In this document: positions 1 through 7,484 of the stretch, piece after piece
Layout of the letters: every line of letters starts with the position of its first letter
Position numbering within the stretch: the first letter of the stretch is position 1
NCBI GenBank assembly: GCA_965201045.1
Contig: OZ241746.1
Coordinates: 1,364,001-1,428,000, forward strand
From: JAPORK01 sp026710285
GTDB lineage: Bacteria > Pseudomonadota > Gammaproteobacteria > Pseudomonadales > Endozoicomonadaceae
DNA: 64,000 bases
Reading direction: 5' to 3'
Notes under the pieces: generated by a model
Told to the model about the DNA's origin: nothing
Database searches by the model: none
What the model saw: the letters and a program-made list of their open reading frames with translations, nothing else
Translations under genes and position numbers: made by a program

Positions 1-183
1 ACTACTCTTCTTAAGTGCATAGAGTGCCGGAATAAAGCATTGCCTTATTTAATGCGCAATCAGGAACAATTGAGTGATGATGATCCTAAACGACGAGCCG
101 CACGAAAACAAAATGCAATTCTTGTAAAAAAAGCAACTCAAACCTTTACCCATGTTTTGAATGAGCTTAAAAAATATAAGTAA
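1..183 (+). CDS. 3' end of an unrecognised gene (partial)
   Basis: The first base of the window lies inside an open frame that runs 60 codons to a TAA at 181-183. The visible C-terminus is basic and probably helical: it contains the segments KRRAARKQNA and VLNELKKYK, and one CxxC-like pair (KCIEC) near the window edge. No signal or membrane segment is visible. I do not recognise the family from this fragment, and its N-terminus lies outside the window. It is codirectional with the glutathione reductase gene but is separated from it by about 210 bases, so co-transcription is uncertain. Confidence 0.5.
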   Translation, partial: TTLLKCIECRNKALPYLMRNQEQLSDDDPKRRAARKQNAILVKKATQTFTHVLNELKKYK

Positions 184-199
184 AAGGTGTTTATTCAAA

Positions 200-227
200 T
201 TGTGGTATCAAAAGGTTTTTGTATGAT
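200..227 (+). promoter_or_regulatory. possible sigma70-type promoter upstream of gor
   Basis: A TTGTGG at 200-205 and a TATGAT at 222-227 are separated by 16 bases, a weak match to a -35/-10 pair. Transcription would start near 234, about 160 bases before the gor start codon. A short perfect hairpin (CGACCA-TCC-TGGTCG, 338-352) lies in the resulting leader. The AT-richness of the region makes chance matches likely, so this is only a candidate. Confidence 0.2.
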
Positions 228-392
228 TTTTATGCTTCCGGGTGGTTATAGCCCGGGACAAAAATAAAAGTTATTTTCAAAGCCTGCTCATCACTCCATA
301 AATATTACGTTATAGTGTAGATGAGAAAGTATTATTACGACCATCCTGGTCGCAACTCGTTTTCAAACTTTCAGCAACACTGAGGATTGTAT

Positions 393-1757
393 ATGTCAAA
401 ATCGTTTGACTATGACCTGATTGTCATTGGGGGAGGCTCCGGAGGAGTGCGCGCCAGCCGTATGGCTGCAAGTCATGGTAAAAAAGTCGCCCTGGTTGAA
501 CACCAGGCACTGGGTGGTACCTGTGTTAATGTTGGGTGCGTACCGAAAAAATTATTTGTTTATAGCGCACACTTTGCGGAAGATTTTGATGACTCAAAAG
601 GATTTGGCTGGTCAACAGATAAGCCATCATTTAACTGGCATACATTAAGAGATAACAAAACAAGTGAAGTTCATCGACTCAATAACATCTATAACAATTT
701 ACTTGAAACAGTGGATGTGCAGTTAATTAAAGGAAGAGGAACATTACAGAATGCTCATACCGTTCGTGTAGACAATAAAGACTATACAGCTGCCCACATT
801 TTACTTGCAACAGGTTCCAGACCTTTTATACCGGATATTCCAGGTTCTGAACATGCTTTAGTATCAGACGACATTTTTTACTTGGATGAACTGCCAGAAA
901 AAATAGTGATAATTGGTGGAGGATATATTGCAGTTGAGTTTGCCTGTATCCTCAACAGCTTTGGCGTTGATACGACGCTGGCTTACCGTGGCGACATGTT
1001 GTTGCGTGGTTTTGATACAGATATTCGTCAACGTATCAGCACAGAGTTGATAAAAAAAGGAATTAAATGCCGCTTTAACAGCAATGTCAAATCTGTTGAT
1101 AAACAGGGAAATGGTCAACTCTGTCTGTCATGGGATAATGGTGAAAGCAGCAAAGCAGACCACATCCTGTTTGCAACCGGACGTATTTCCAACACTACTA
1201 ACCTGGGTCTTAATAATGTAAACATTTCCACTAAAAATAACGGAGATATTATTGTTGGTGATGATTATCAAACCAATATCCCCAGTATTTATGCGTTAGG
1301 TGATTTAACCGGCGGTAAAAAACTTACACCTGTTGCACTGGCTGAAGCAATGCATTTTGTTGATCAACTATATCATGGTAAAAAAGAAAAAATGGATTAT
1401 AGCAGTATTCCAACAGCCGTTTTTACCTTACCCAATATAGCCACAGTGGGTCTGACTGAAGAGGAAGCCAGAGATAAATACACCGAGATTAGTATATTTA
1501 AATCAGAATTTAAATCTCTAAAACATGCATTAAGTGGCAGAGATGAAAAAACTTTTATGAAAATAATTGTTGATAAAAAAACAGATAAAGTAGTCGGTTG
1601 TCATATGCTTGGTAATGATTCAGGAGAGATTATCCAGGGCATTGCTATTGCAATGAAAGCAGGTGCAACCAAAGCAATATTTGATAGTACAGTAGGGGTT
1701 CATCCAACGACAGCAGAAGAATTTGTAACCATGAGAGTTGCAACATCTTCTGACTAA
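393..1757 (+). CDS. gor: glutathione reductase (NADPH)
   Basis: A 454-residue flavoprotein disulfide reductase that reduces oxidised glutathione with NADPH in the cytoplasm. The FAD-binding GxGxxG lies at residues 13-18. The redox disulfide is C44/C49 in GGTCVNVGCVPKK, the glutathione-reductase form of the motif. A second dinucleotide fold begins around GGGYIAVE. The two arginines of YRGDMLLRGFD match the NADPH 2'-phosphate-binding pair of E. coli Gor. The C-terminal dimer motif GVHPTTAEEFVTM supplies the catalytic His-Glu pair. The length matches the family (about 450). An upstream in-frame TTG at 387 is possible, but ATG 393 has GAGG at 382-385 with good spacing and gives the usual N-terminus MSKSFDYDLIVIGGG. 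The gene stands alone, and no regulator site was recognised. Confidence 0.95.
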   Translation: MSKSFDYDLIVIGGGSGGVRASRMAASHGKKVALVEHQALGGTCVNVGCVPKKLFVYSAHFAEDFDDSKGFGWSTDKPSFNWHTLRDNKTSEVHRLNNIYNNLLETVDVQLIKGRGTLQNAHTVRVDNKDYTAAHILLATGSRPFIPDIPGSEHALVSDDIFYLDELPEKIVIIGGGYIAVEFACILNSFGVDTTLAYRGDMLLRGFDTDIRQRISTELIKKGIKCRFNSNVKSVDKQGNGQLCLSWDNGESSKADHILFATGRISNTTNLGLNNVNISTKNNGDIIVGDDYQTNIPSIYALGDLTGGKKLTPVALAEAMHFVDQLYHGKKEKMDYSSIPTAVFTLPNIATVGLTEEEARDKYTEISIFKSEFKSLKHALSGRDEKTFMKIIVDKKTDKVVGCHMLGNDSGEIIQGIAIAMKAGATKAIFDSTVGVHPTTAEEFVTMRVATSSD

Positions 1758-1854
1758 CTGTATGCAAAGACCTGGTGACATCCCCTCTTACTAAAGGCTA
1801 TCTCCTGGTTACATTTTTTAAGCTCTGGTTTTTATTCACAGGTTTATTTTCTGC

Positions 1855-1976
1855 TGAACATACCAATCTTTACTGAATGTACAGTGGGCTGAGCCTGTCG
1901 AAGCATGGTTGCTTTTAATCTCTGGGCTTCGACAGGCTCAGCCTACGGATTTATGCCAAAAAGACTGGTATATTCA
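1855..1976. repeat. nested palindromic intergenic element
   Basis: Two inverted repeats are nested. The inner pair is 1884-1904 against 1926-1946, 21 bases with 20 matches (the exception would be a G-U pair in RNA), around a 21-base loop. It carries the core GGCTGAGCCTGTCGAAGC. The outer pair is 1855-1871 against 1960-1976, 15 of 17 matching. From memory, the core resembles a palindrome (GCTTCGACAGGCTCAGC) dispersed in many bacterial genomes, so this may be a REP-like or MITE-like element. It sits 98 bases after gor. I see nothing else in the 1758-2102 gap. Confidence 0.7.
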
Positions 1977-2102
1977 CTAGCAGGCAACCTGTCAGGATAA
2001 AAATGAGGGTTAAAAAATATGACTGAGAGACAGCCCTAAAGGAAGGGTGCTCTCGTGCAAATTTGATGAAACCACAAACTGTAACTAACGCTGTATAATC
2101 AA

Positions 2103-2798
2103 TTAATTAAACATTGCCTCTGTAGCTGAAGACCTTTTTGAAGGTACATCAAAAAAAGAGAAATGATCATAAGGCAGTGTTAATGCTATTGTTTTATCTC
2201 TTAAACTTGCAGCATCTGAAACAGAATCATAAGGAGTTTTGAGTTTTATTCTGCTGGTAACAATATGATTTGAACGATTACCTTTAGCGCATAATATACA
2301 ATTTCCTTTTTCTGGAAAAGCATAGAAACCTTTTGATATCGGCTGATAAAAAATTGTTGGTGCAATGAGTTGCACATTATTACTATCTGAGTCTTTAGCC
2401 ATAATAGATATAGGCATTATCACTGCATAGTCTCTTTCAGTCTCAATATCTATTACATTGCTATCAGATTCTTTCGCCTTTCCATCTTTAGTATATTGCG
2501 CTGTATTTCTTTCTACCTGTTCGAGAAATACCTCCATATCTACTGGTATTTCAGCGGTGTAAACAGTGCTTTTTGTTTTATCATTTTCTTGTTTTTCAAA
2601 GGTTATTGGCTCCGAGTCTACAAACAATTTATCAATGTAAGTAGATAGAGTTAAATCATCTTTTGGCACTTTTATTTTGTTTGTAATAAGTGCTAATGAT
2701 TGCGGACTTATATGTAGAGTTATTTTTATAGTAAAGGCTTTTAAATAAAGAGGGATAAAAAGAAAAATAACAATAAGAAATTTTGAGAGAGATGCCAT
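2103..2798 (-). CDS. putative exported protein, family not recognised
   Basis: I do not recognise this protein. With the start at 2798 it has 231 residues. It begins with a short basic stretch (MASLSK) followed by a hydrophobic run (FLIVIFLFIPLYL) ending in KAF, which resembles a Sec signal peptide or anchor. The rest is soluble-looking with many predicted strands, a CILC pair and the tail YDHFSFFDVPSKR. The frame is open to an ATG at 2849, adding 17 residues. I prefer 2798 because GGTGG lies about nine bases upstream and the signal segment becomes N-terminal, whereas 2849 has no ribosome-binding site. It is convergent with gor and lies downstream of the paralog cluster on the same strand, but 412 bases separate it from the nearest one, so it is probably transcribed separately. 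Confidence 0.6.
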   Translation of the reverse strand: MASLSKFLIVIFLFIPLYLKAFTIKITLHISPQSLALITNKIKVPKDDLTLSTYIDKLFVDSEPITFEKQENDKTKSTVYTAEIPVDMEVFLEQVERNTAQYTKDGKAKESDSNVIDIETERDYAVIMPISIMAKDSDSNNVQLIAPTIFYQPISKGFYAFPEKGNCILCAKGNRSNHIVTSRIKLKTPYDSVSDAASLRDKTIALTLPYDHFSFFDVPSKRSSATEAMFN

Positions 2799-3128
2799 TT
2801 TATTGTACCACCGTAAATGTATTGTAAAGTTAAAGAGATCAAACTTCATCTAATATTCATGATGAAATTTTTTCATTGTTTTTACAGTTTGTGATTATTT
2901 ATATATTCATCGTATTCTCATGTTACTGAATGGCGAAGCATAGTTAGTATTACTGACAGCGTCAAAAATTTTCTATGCTTTGAATTGACTGTTATTTAAA
3001 GTGCAGTTTACTGGTATTTGTTGTCTTGAGTAAAAACAATACCCTATGAAGTTGTTTTTCTGCCAATAATATAAAACAAAAGATGTATATTTTTATATTA
3101 GGATTTTATTTTCTTTTGTTAATATATC

Positions 3129-3168
3129 CTGACAGACACTTTATGTTTTAATAAAGCATCATTGTCAG
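3129..3168 (-). terminator. conserved 3' hairpin, copy 1
   Basis: CTGACA (3129-3134) pairs with TGTCAG (3163-3168). An inner partly paired segment surrounds TTTAATAAAG. It lies 43 bases after the stop of the gene at 3211-3921, and the same element follows the other two paralogs. There is no strong U-run, so it may be a processing or attenuated terminator hairpin rather than a classical intrinsic terminator. The rest of the 2850-3210 gap is AT-rich, and I see no further gene in it. Confidence 0.45.
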
Positions 3169-3210
3169 ATGAGTAGAATATTTTTTAACAGATCAGATGG
3201 GTTTACTGAA

Positions 3211-3921
3211 TTAAACGTTAGTGTTTTTTATACACAGTGTACACAAGACATTATTGGTATCAGTTAACATTGCTCTTAAGCTTTGTCTGTCAGCAGAGGT
3301 TAACGCAGTCTTATTTTTAGCTTTATTATCCAGGGTGTGCATTTTAGACTGAAGGTTTAGCGTTCTTGCAGCAAATTCTCCCAGGTCACCAAAACACTGT
3401 TTATTTGCATTAATAAGCGTATTTTGTAAGTTAAGCATACTTTTTATTTGTTGTGCTTCTCCCGTTTCGGCAAGCGCTATCAGAGATGTTTGTAGCTCAT
3501 ATATGTGAGGATTAACTGTCTCTTCATAAACAGCTGTTACCTTCTTTGCGTAAGAAGAAAGAAGATTATCCACAACAGGAACATCTGCATTAGGGGTGCT
3601 ACTCGCAAAGAGACTACCAAGCTTGCCAGCAAGATAACCAACACCCCTATATAGCGTTACTGCTCTTTCCCCTGTTGCAATATCTTTTAAAAAAGTAGCT
3701 GTCAGGGATACCCTTGATAAAATACCTGTATCTGCATCTCCCTTAAAGCTTACAGTCTGTTTAACTGTCGGTGCTGTAGTACCAGTAACCTGGCGTCCTC
3801 CCGCTGTGCTTGTTTTTTTAACTTTCGCAGCTGCACCTGCTAATTTTTCTCCGGGACCCACAGTTGTTGGTAGGGGTAATGGTGCATCTGGTCCAAAATC
3901 AAGTCTTCGTCTGGCTGGCAT
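3211..3921 (-). CDS. Ala/Gly-segment paralog family, member 1 (unknown function)
   Basis: A 236-residue protein of unrecognised function, the most diverged of three tandem paralogs. It starts MPARRRLDFG with AAGGAG six bases before the ATG, a strong ribosome-binding site. A basic, Thr/Ala-rich low-complexity N-terminus (about 1-60) leads to the segment ERAVTLYRGVGYLAGKLG, which matches the AVAVYKTSGYIAGKF region of the other two paralogs. The C-terminal half is helical and ends with LTSADRQSLRAMLTDTNN, the counterpart of LTxERREALKE in its siblings. The long hydrophobic Ala/Gly stretch of the siblings is missing or reduced here. The shared 3' hairpin supports common descent by duplication. 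A host-directed or membrane-active role is conceivable, but nothing in the sequence proves it. Confidence 0.65.
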   Translation of the reverse strand: MPARRRLDFGPDAPLPLPTTVGPGEKLAGAAAKVKKTSTAGGRQVTGTTAPTVKQTVSFKGDADTGILSRVSLTATFLKDIATGERAVTLYRGVGYLAGKLGSLFASSTPNADVPVVDNLLSSYAKKVTAVYEETVNPHIYELQTSLIALAETGEAQQIKSMLNLQNTLINANKQCFGDLGEFAARTLNLQSKMHTLDNKAKNKTALTSADRQSLRAMLTDTNNVLCTLCIKNTNV

Positions 3922-4007
3922 AATTTTCTCCTTTTTTAATTTCAGTTATATTGATTGTAAAGACATGCTTATGTCTGAATTTTTATATTCAATGGGTAAT
4001 ATTTGAC

Positions 4008-4047
4008 CTGACAGACACTGCATACTTTAATAAAGTGCCTTTGTCAG
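4008..4047 (-). terminator. conserved 3' hairpin, copy 2
   Basis: CTGACA (4008-4013) pairs with TGTCAG (4042-4047), with the inner half-arms CACT and AGTG on either side of an AT-rich loop. It lies 49 bases after the stop of the gene at 4096-4992 and is nearly identical to copy 3 at 5404-5443. It also lies just upstream of the gene at 3211-3921. Confidence 0.45.
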
Positions 4048-4095
4048 ATAAATATAATATTTTCTTACTGATCAGATAGTGCCCCTAAAATCTGC

Positions 4096-4992
4096 CTAAA
4101 TGTTTCGTTCATGCATGAAATTTGCGGATCTGATAAGAATTTCTTTTAACGCTTCTCTTCGCTCAGGAGTTAACACAACACGTTTTCTGGTTTTTGAATT
4201 TAGTCTTCTTATTTCTGTATTGAGTACCTTGAGCAGATTTTGATACTTTTCTACATCACCGGGGTTATATCCAAAGTCAAGAATTAAGAGTTTTTGTTCC
4301 TGAAGCTCTGCTTTGATCTCGTCAGGATTTCCTGTCATAGCAAGATCAGTGAATTTTTCCAGGTCTTCTTCTATCAGTTGTTTTTCAGTGTTAGGCGTTT
4401 CGGCGTTGTCTATCTCCATGGGATCGTTACCATTAACAACGTCCGTAGGTAGATTTGCATGAGAATTGTCATTTCTGACATTATCATTAAGAGGCAACGC
4501 TGTACCAGAATCACTATCTCCGGAACCCTCTGTACCGGCAAACTTACCAGTGATGTAACCTGAAGTTTTATATACAGCAACTGCGCCCGCTACTCCGACT
4601 AAAGCCCCTCCGAAATAAGCACCTGTCGCAGCTACTGCTGCTGGTGGCAGAGTTTTCTTTAATATATTGCCTGTTACTCTGACGGTTTTTAAGCCTGCTT
4701 CCCTGACTGTACTATTCTGGCTGGCTGCTGCAACAAACTGAACTACCTTCTTTGCTGTTTCACTTGTTCCTGCCGGTAAGTTTCTTGCTGCGAAAAATAC
4801 TCTTTCGGGTAAATCTTTCATTTTACCGGCTTTTTCGACAGTCATAGAAACTGCACGCCCTCCCAGGGCTGCTAATTTAGCGGCTATGCTTCTTGGTCTT
4901 GTTGTAACTGTTTCCTGGGCAGTCGTAACTAATACCAGATTGTTTGCTGCGGCGGTATTGTTTGCTGTGGTGGTAGCGTTTCCATCTAACAT
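4096..4992 (-). CDS. Ala/Gly-segment paralog family, member 2 (unknown function)
   Basis: A 298-residue protein, close paralog of the gene at 5492-6628. Order of parts: a Thr/Asn/Ala-rich N-terminus (1-35); a basic helical block with LGGRAVS (43-49) and LPERVFFAARNLPAGTSETA (61-80); a hydrophobic Gly/Ala stretch at about 116-141 (PAAVAATGAYFGGALVGVAG) that could insert in a membrane; YKTSGYITGKFAGTE; an acidic linker (about 155-210); and a helical C-terminus with FGYNPGD and LTPERREALKEIL. The start is supported by AAGGAG seven to eight bases upstream. There is no classical signal peptide, so if secreted it would use another route. Family and function are unknown. It resembles a duplicate that was copied together with its flanks. 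Confidence 0.7.
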   Translation of the reverse strand: MLDGNATTTANNTAAANNLVLVTTAQETVTTRPRSIAAKLAALGGRAVSMTVEKAGKMKDLPERVFFAARNLPAGTSETAKKVVQFVAAASQNSTVREAGLKTVRVTGNILKKTLPPAAVAATGAYFGGALVGVAGAVAVYKTSGYITGKFAGTEGSGDSDSGTALPLNDNVRNDNSHANLPTDVVNGNDPMEIDNAETPNTEKQLIEEDLEKFTDLAMTGNPDEIKAELQEQKLLILDFGYNPGDVEKYQNLLKVLNTEIRRLNSKTRKRVVLTPERREALKEILIRSANFMHERNI

Positions 4993-5308
4993 ATCTCATC
5001 TCCTTTTGAGTTTTGTTTTTAATGATGTTTTTATCACTGTTTTTTTCAGTTCATCGCAATCACGTATAAGATAAGACTTACAGAGTGAATTAAAGTTTGA
5101 CCGGATATAACACAGATGTTATAAAAACTAACAAAAAAGTGGTGTGATTTTTTAAAAAAACCTTAAAAATTAATATCTTAATTAGAAAACAAAAATTGTT
5201 ATTTCTGGATGATTGAAGAAATGATCTGTACTCATCTGGCAAATGTTTTATAAAAAGAGCATGCTCATAAAGTATGAGAACAGATCCGGGGTTCAGTTCA
5301 CCATACAT

Positions 5309-5339
5309 AAAAAAACCACCATTTGAAAAAATGGTGGTT
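5309..5339 (-). terminator. duplicated copy of the acpP intrinsic terminator
   Basis: Read on the minus strand, AACCACCAT (arms at 5331-5339 and 5314-5322) forms a perfect 9-bp stem with an 8-base loop, followed by seven U residues (A-run 5309-5315). It matches the acpP terminator at 7059-7090 but has no acpP gene in front of it. It lies between the paralog genes at 5492-6628 and 4096-4992, so it would still stop transcription between them. Confidence 0.7.
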
Positions 5340-5403
5340 AATATTCAGAAGTTATTTTTGCAAAAAACTACTGGGTGATTATTGCTTTTTGTTAATATTT
5401 AGT

Positions 5404-5443
5404 CTGACAGACACTTCATACTTTAATAAAGTGCCTTTGTCAG
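5404..5443 (-). terminator. conserved 3' hairpin, copy 3
   Basis: CTGACA (5404-5409) pairs with TGTCAG (5438-5443) across an imperfect inner stem. It lies 49 bases after the stop of the gene at 5492-6628, the same offset as copy 2 relative to its gene. Confidence 0.45.
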
Positions 5444-5491
5444 ATAAATATAACATTTTCTTACTGATCACATAGCTCCTTCAAAATCTGC

Positions 5492-6628
5492 CTAAACTTT
5501 TCGTTCATTTATGAAACGTCCGGCATTGGTAAGAACTTCTTTTAACGCTTCCCTTCGCTCAGCAGTTAACACAACGGGTTTTCTGGTTTTTGGATTTAGT
5601 TTTCTTATTTCTTTGTTGAGCGCACCAAGTACATTTTGATACTCTGCTGCACTACCAGGGTTGTATCCAAAGTGAATAACCCAACCTTTCAGATTCTCAG
5701 TCTTTGTTCTGATCTGCTCAAGACTTTCTTCCATGGCAAGAGTATTGAGTGTGCGTAGGAAGTTTTCTGCCCGTTGTTCCTCACCTGTGTTCCCTGTTTC
5801 CATAGGCTCGCCGTTATTAACAGTGTTCGCAGGTGGATTTGTACGAGCATTGTCATCTGTGGTACTACCAAGAGGTAGAGTTTGACAAGATTTTTCATCT
5901 GTAGCATTACCAAGAGGCAGAGTTTGACAAGATTTGTCATCTGTGGCACTACCAAGAGGTAGAGTTTGACCAGACTCGTCATCTGTGACCTTCTCATTAA
6001 GAGGCTGAGTTTGACCAGACTCGTCATCTGTGACCTTCTCATTAAGAGGCTGAGTTTCACCAGATTCGTCATCTTTGGCATCCTCATTAGGAGTTAGCTC
6101 TGTGCCAATATTATTTAAAAAGGCAAGAGGCAGTACTGCACCAGAACCATCATTCCCAGAATCTTCTGTACCGGCAAACTTACCAGCGATATAACCTGAA
6201 GTTTTATATACAGCGACTGCGCCGGCTACTCCGACTGCAGCTCCCCCCAAATAAGCACCTGTCACAGCAGCTGCTGTTGGCAGAACTTGCTTTAACACCT
6301 TTCCAGTTACTTGAACAGTTTTTACGCCTGCTGCTCCTGCTGTTCTGGCTGTACTACTCTGGCTGGCTGCTGCAACAAACTGAACTGCCTTCCTGGCTGT
6401 TTCACTTGTTCCTGCTGGTAATTTTCTTGCTACGCAAAATACTCTTTCGGGTAAACCTTTTATGTCACCCATTCTTTTGATAGTCGTAGAAACTGCACGT
6501 CCTCCCAGGGCTTGTAATCTGGCGGCTATGCCTGGTCTTGTTGTGCTTGTTTCTTTGGTAGTCGTAGCCGCAACTAATACCGGATTGTTTGTTGCGGCGC
6601 TAGTTGTTTCATTGAACATATTGAACAT
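5492..6628 (-). CDS. Ala/Gly-segment paralog family, member 3, with internal acidic repeats
   Basis: A 378-residue paralog of the gene at 4096-4992. It shares the LGGRAVS block, LPERVFCVARKLPAGTSETARKAVQFVAAASQ, the hydrophobic Gly/Ala stretch (TAAAVTGAYLGGAAVGVAG), YKTSGYIAGKFAGTE and the helical C-terminus with FGYNPGS and LTAERREALKEVL. Its distinguishing feature is an acidic linker built from about five 14-15-residue repeats of the form DDESGQTxPL. The start is the ATG at 6628 with AGGAG seven bases upstream; an in-frame ATG three codons later lacks one. It is the first gene after acpP on this strand, but the strong acpP terminator lies between them, so it probably has its own promoter in 6629-7058. 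Function is unknown. Confidence 0.7.
   Translation of the reverse strand: MFNMFNETTSAATNNPVLVAATTTKETSTTRPGIAARLQALGGRAVSTTIKRMGDIKGLPERVFCVARKLPAGTSETARKAVQFVAAASQSSTARTAGAAGVKTVQVTGKVLKQVLPTAAAVTGAYLGGAAVGVAGAVAVYKTSGYIAGKFAGTEDSGNDGSGAVLPLAFLNNIGTELTPNEDAKDDESGETQPLNEKVTDDESGQTQPLNEKVTDDESGQTLPLGSATDDKSCQTLPLGNATDEKSCQTLPLGSTTDDNARTNPPANTVNNGEPMETGNTGEEQRAENFLRTLNTLAMEESLEQIRTKTENLKGWVIHFGYNPGSAAEYQNVLGALNKEIRKLNPKTRKPVVLTAERREALKEVLTNAGRFINERKV
5851..6073 (-). repeat. in-frame 42-45 bp tandem repeats
   Basis: About five successive units encode DDESGETQPLNEKVT, DDESGQTQPLNEKVT, DDESGQTLPLGSAT, DDKSCQTLPLGNAT and DEKSCQTLPLGSTT, with a truncated DDNAR at the end. Two units of 45 bp are almost identical in DNA and the others are 42 bp. 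All lengths are multiples of three, so copy number can change without a frameshift. The paralog at 4096-4992 has only a single degenerate equivalent (SGDSDSGTALPL). Confidence 0.85.
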
Positions 6629-7058
6629 ATTTCTTCTCCTGTTGAGTTTTTAGTTTTAATAATGCAAACTGTTACAAAATGAAAACCCAATAAAAACAAG
6701 ACATTAAAAAATAAATAATGCCCGTGATTTGCTGGGTTAGCGTTATATCAGCAACACAGCAATGATGTTTTTATTACTTTTTTTTCAGTTGGTCACAGTC
6801 ACTTATAAGATAAGACTTACAGAATGGGTTGAAGTTTGACCAGATATAACAGGGATGTTACAAAAGATAACCAGGAAGTGATGTGATTATTTAAAAAAAA
6901 ACTTAAAAATTAATACCTTAAATAGAACATAAGAGAATTGTTATTTCTGGTTGGGTGGCTGGATGGTTGCAGAAATGATTTGTATTTATCTGGCTGAGGT
7001 TTTATAAAAGGCATATTCATAAAGTGTGAGGGCAGATCCAGTTCAGTCCACTACACAT

Positions 7059-7090
7059 AAAAAAAACCACCATTTGAAAAAATGATGGTT
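7059..7090 (-). terminator. intrinsic terminator of acpP
   Basis: On the minus strand the arms at 7082-7090 and 7065-7073 form a 9-bp stem (one G-U pair), followed by eight U residues (A-run 7059-7066). It lies 40 bases after the acpP stop and would end the fabD-fabG-acpP transcript. Confidence 0.8.
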
Positions 7091-7129
7091 AATATTCAGA
7101 AGTTATTTTTGCAAAAAACTACGGGATGA

Positions 7130-7366
7130 TTATTTGTTTTTTTGCAAATAATCAACAGCTTGCTGAACAGTGCTGATTTTTTCAGCATCTTCGTCCGGAA
7201 TTTCTATCTCAAACTCTTCTTCCAGTGCCATGACCAGTTCAACTGTATCTAGAGAATCTGCACCAAGATCTTCAATAAATGAAGCATCGCTGGCGATTTC
7301 TTCTTCTTTGACACCTAATTGTTTGAAAATAACCTGTTTAACACGCTCTTCAATGTTATTGCTCAT
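7130..7366 (-). CDS. acpP: acyl carrier protein
   Basis: A 78-residue acidic four-helix protein that carries growing fatty acyl chains on a 4'-phosphopantetheine arm in the cytoplasm. The attachment serine is S38 in GADSLDTVELVMALEEEF, and the sequence is very close to E. coli AcpP throughout. AGGAG lies 11 bases before the ATG. It is the last gene of the fabD-fabG-acpP group, 118 bases after fabG, and is followed by an intrinsic terminator. In most Gammaproteobacteria fabF comes next; here the unrelated paralog family follows instead. ACP is needed in large molar excess, so an extra promoter in the 118-base gap is plausible, but I could not fix one. Confidence 0.97.
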   Translation of the reverse strand: MSNNIEERVKQVIFKQLGVKEEEIASDASFIEDLGADSLDTVELVMALEEEFEIEIPDEDAEKISTVQQAVDYLQKNK

Positions 7367-7484
7367 GTTTAGTCTTGCTCCTGTAATAAATACAAATAAT
7401 TATTTTAACGGTTAATTTTATATAAATAAAAATATAGTGTACAAGCAGATTTTCAGTAAATCTTGCAAAAAAATCTCTGTTTTA

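Larger units (their letters stand above)
4008..7130. repeat. tandem segmental duplication (paralog gene plus acpP 3' flank)
   Basis: The segment from about 4008 to 5390 matches the segment from about 5404 to 7130 from end to end: 3' hairpin, coding sequence, upstream region and the hairpin terminator that follows acpP. The copy ends where the acpP stop codon lies in the other unit. The units differ in length mainly because the right-hand gene holds extra tandem repeats (5851-6073) and because about 110 bases around 6660-6770 are absent from the left copy, between short AATAATG/AATGATG repeats. The 4993-5403 and 6629-7129 gaps are therefore homologous, and I see no gene in either. Confidence 0.75.

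Noticed and set aside
387..392. TTG start for glutathione reductase two codons upstream
   Set aside because: It overlaps the end of the ribosome-binding sequence; the ATG at 393 has proper spacing.
5090..5308. A 72-codon minus-strand open frame between two paralog genes
   Set aside because: The homologous stretch at about 6830-7055 has only a very short frame with stops, and the ATG lies inside the duplicated acpP flank. It is not conserved within the window.
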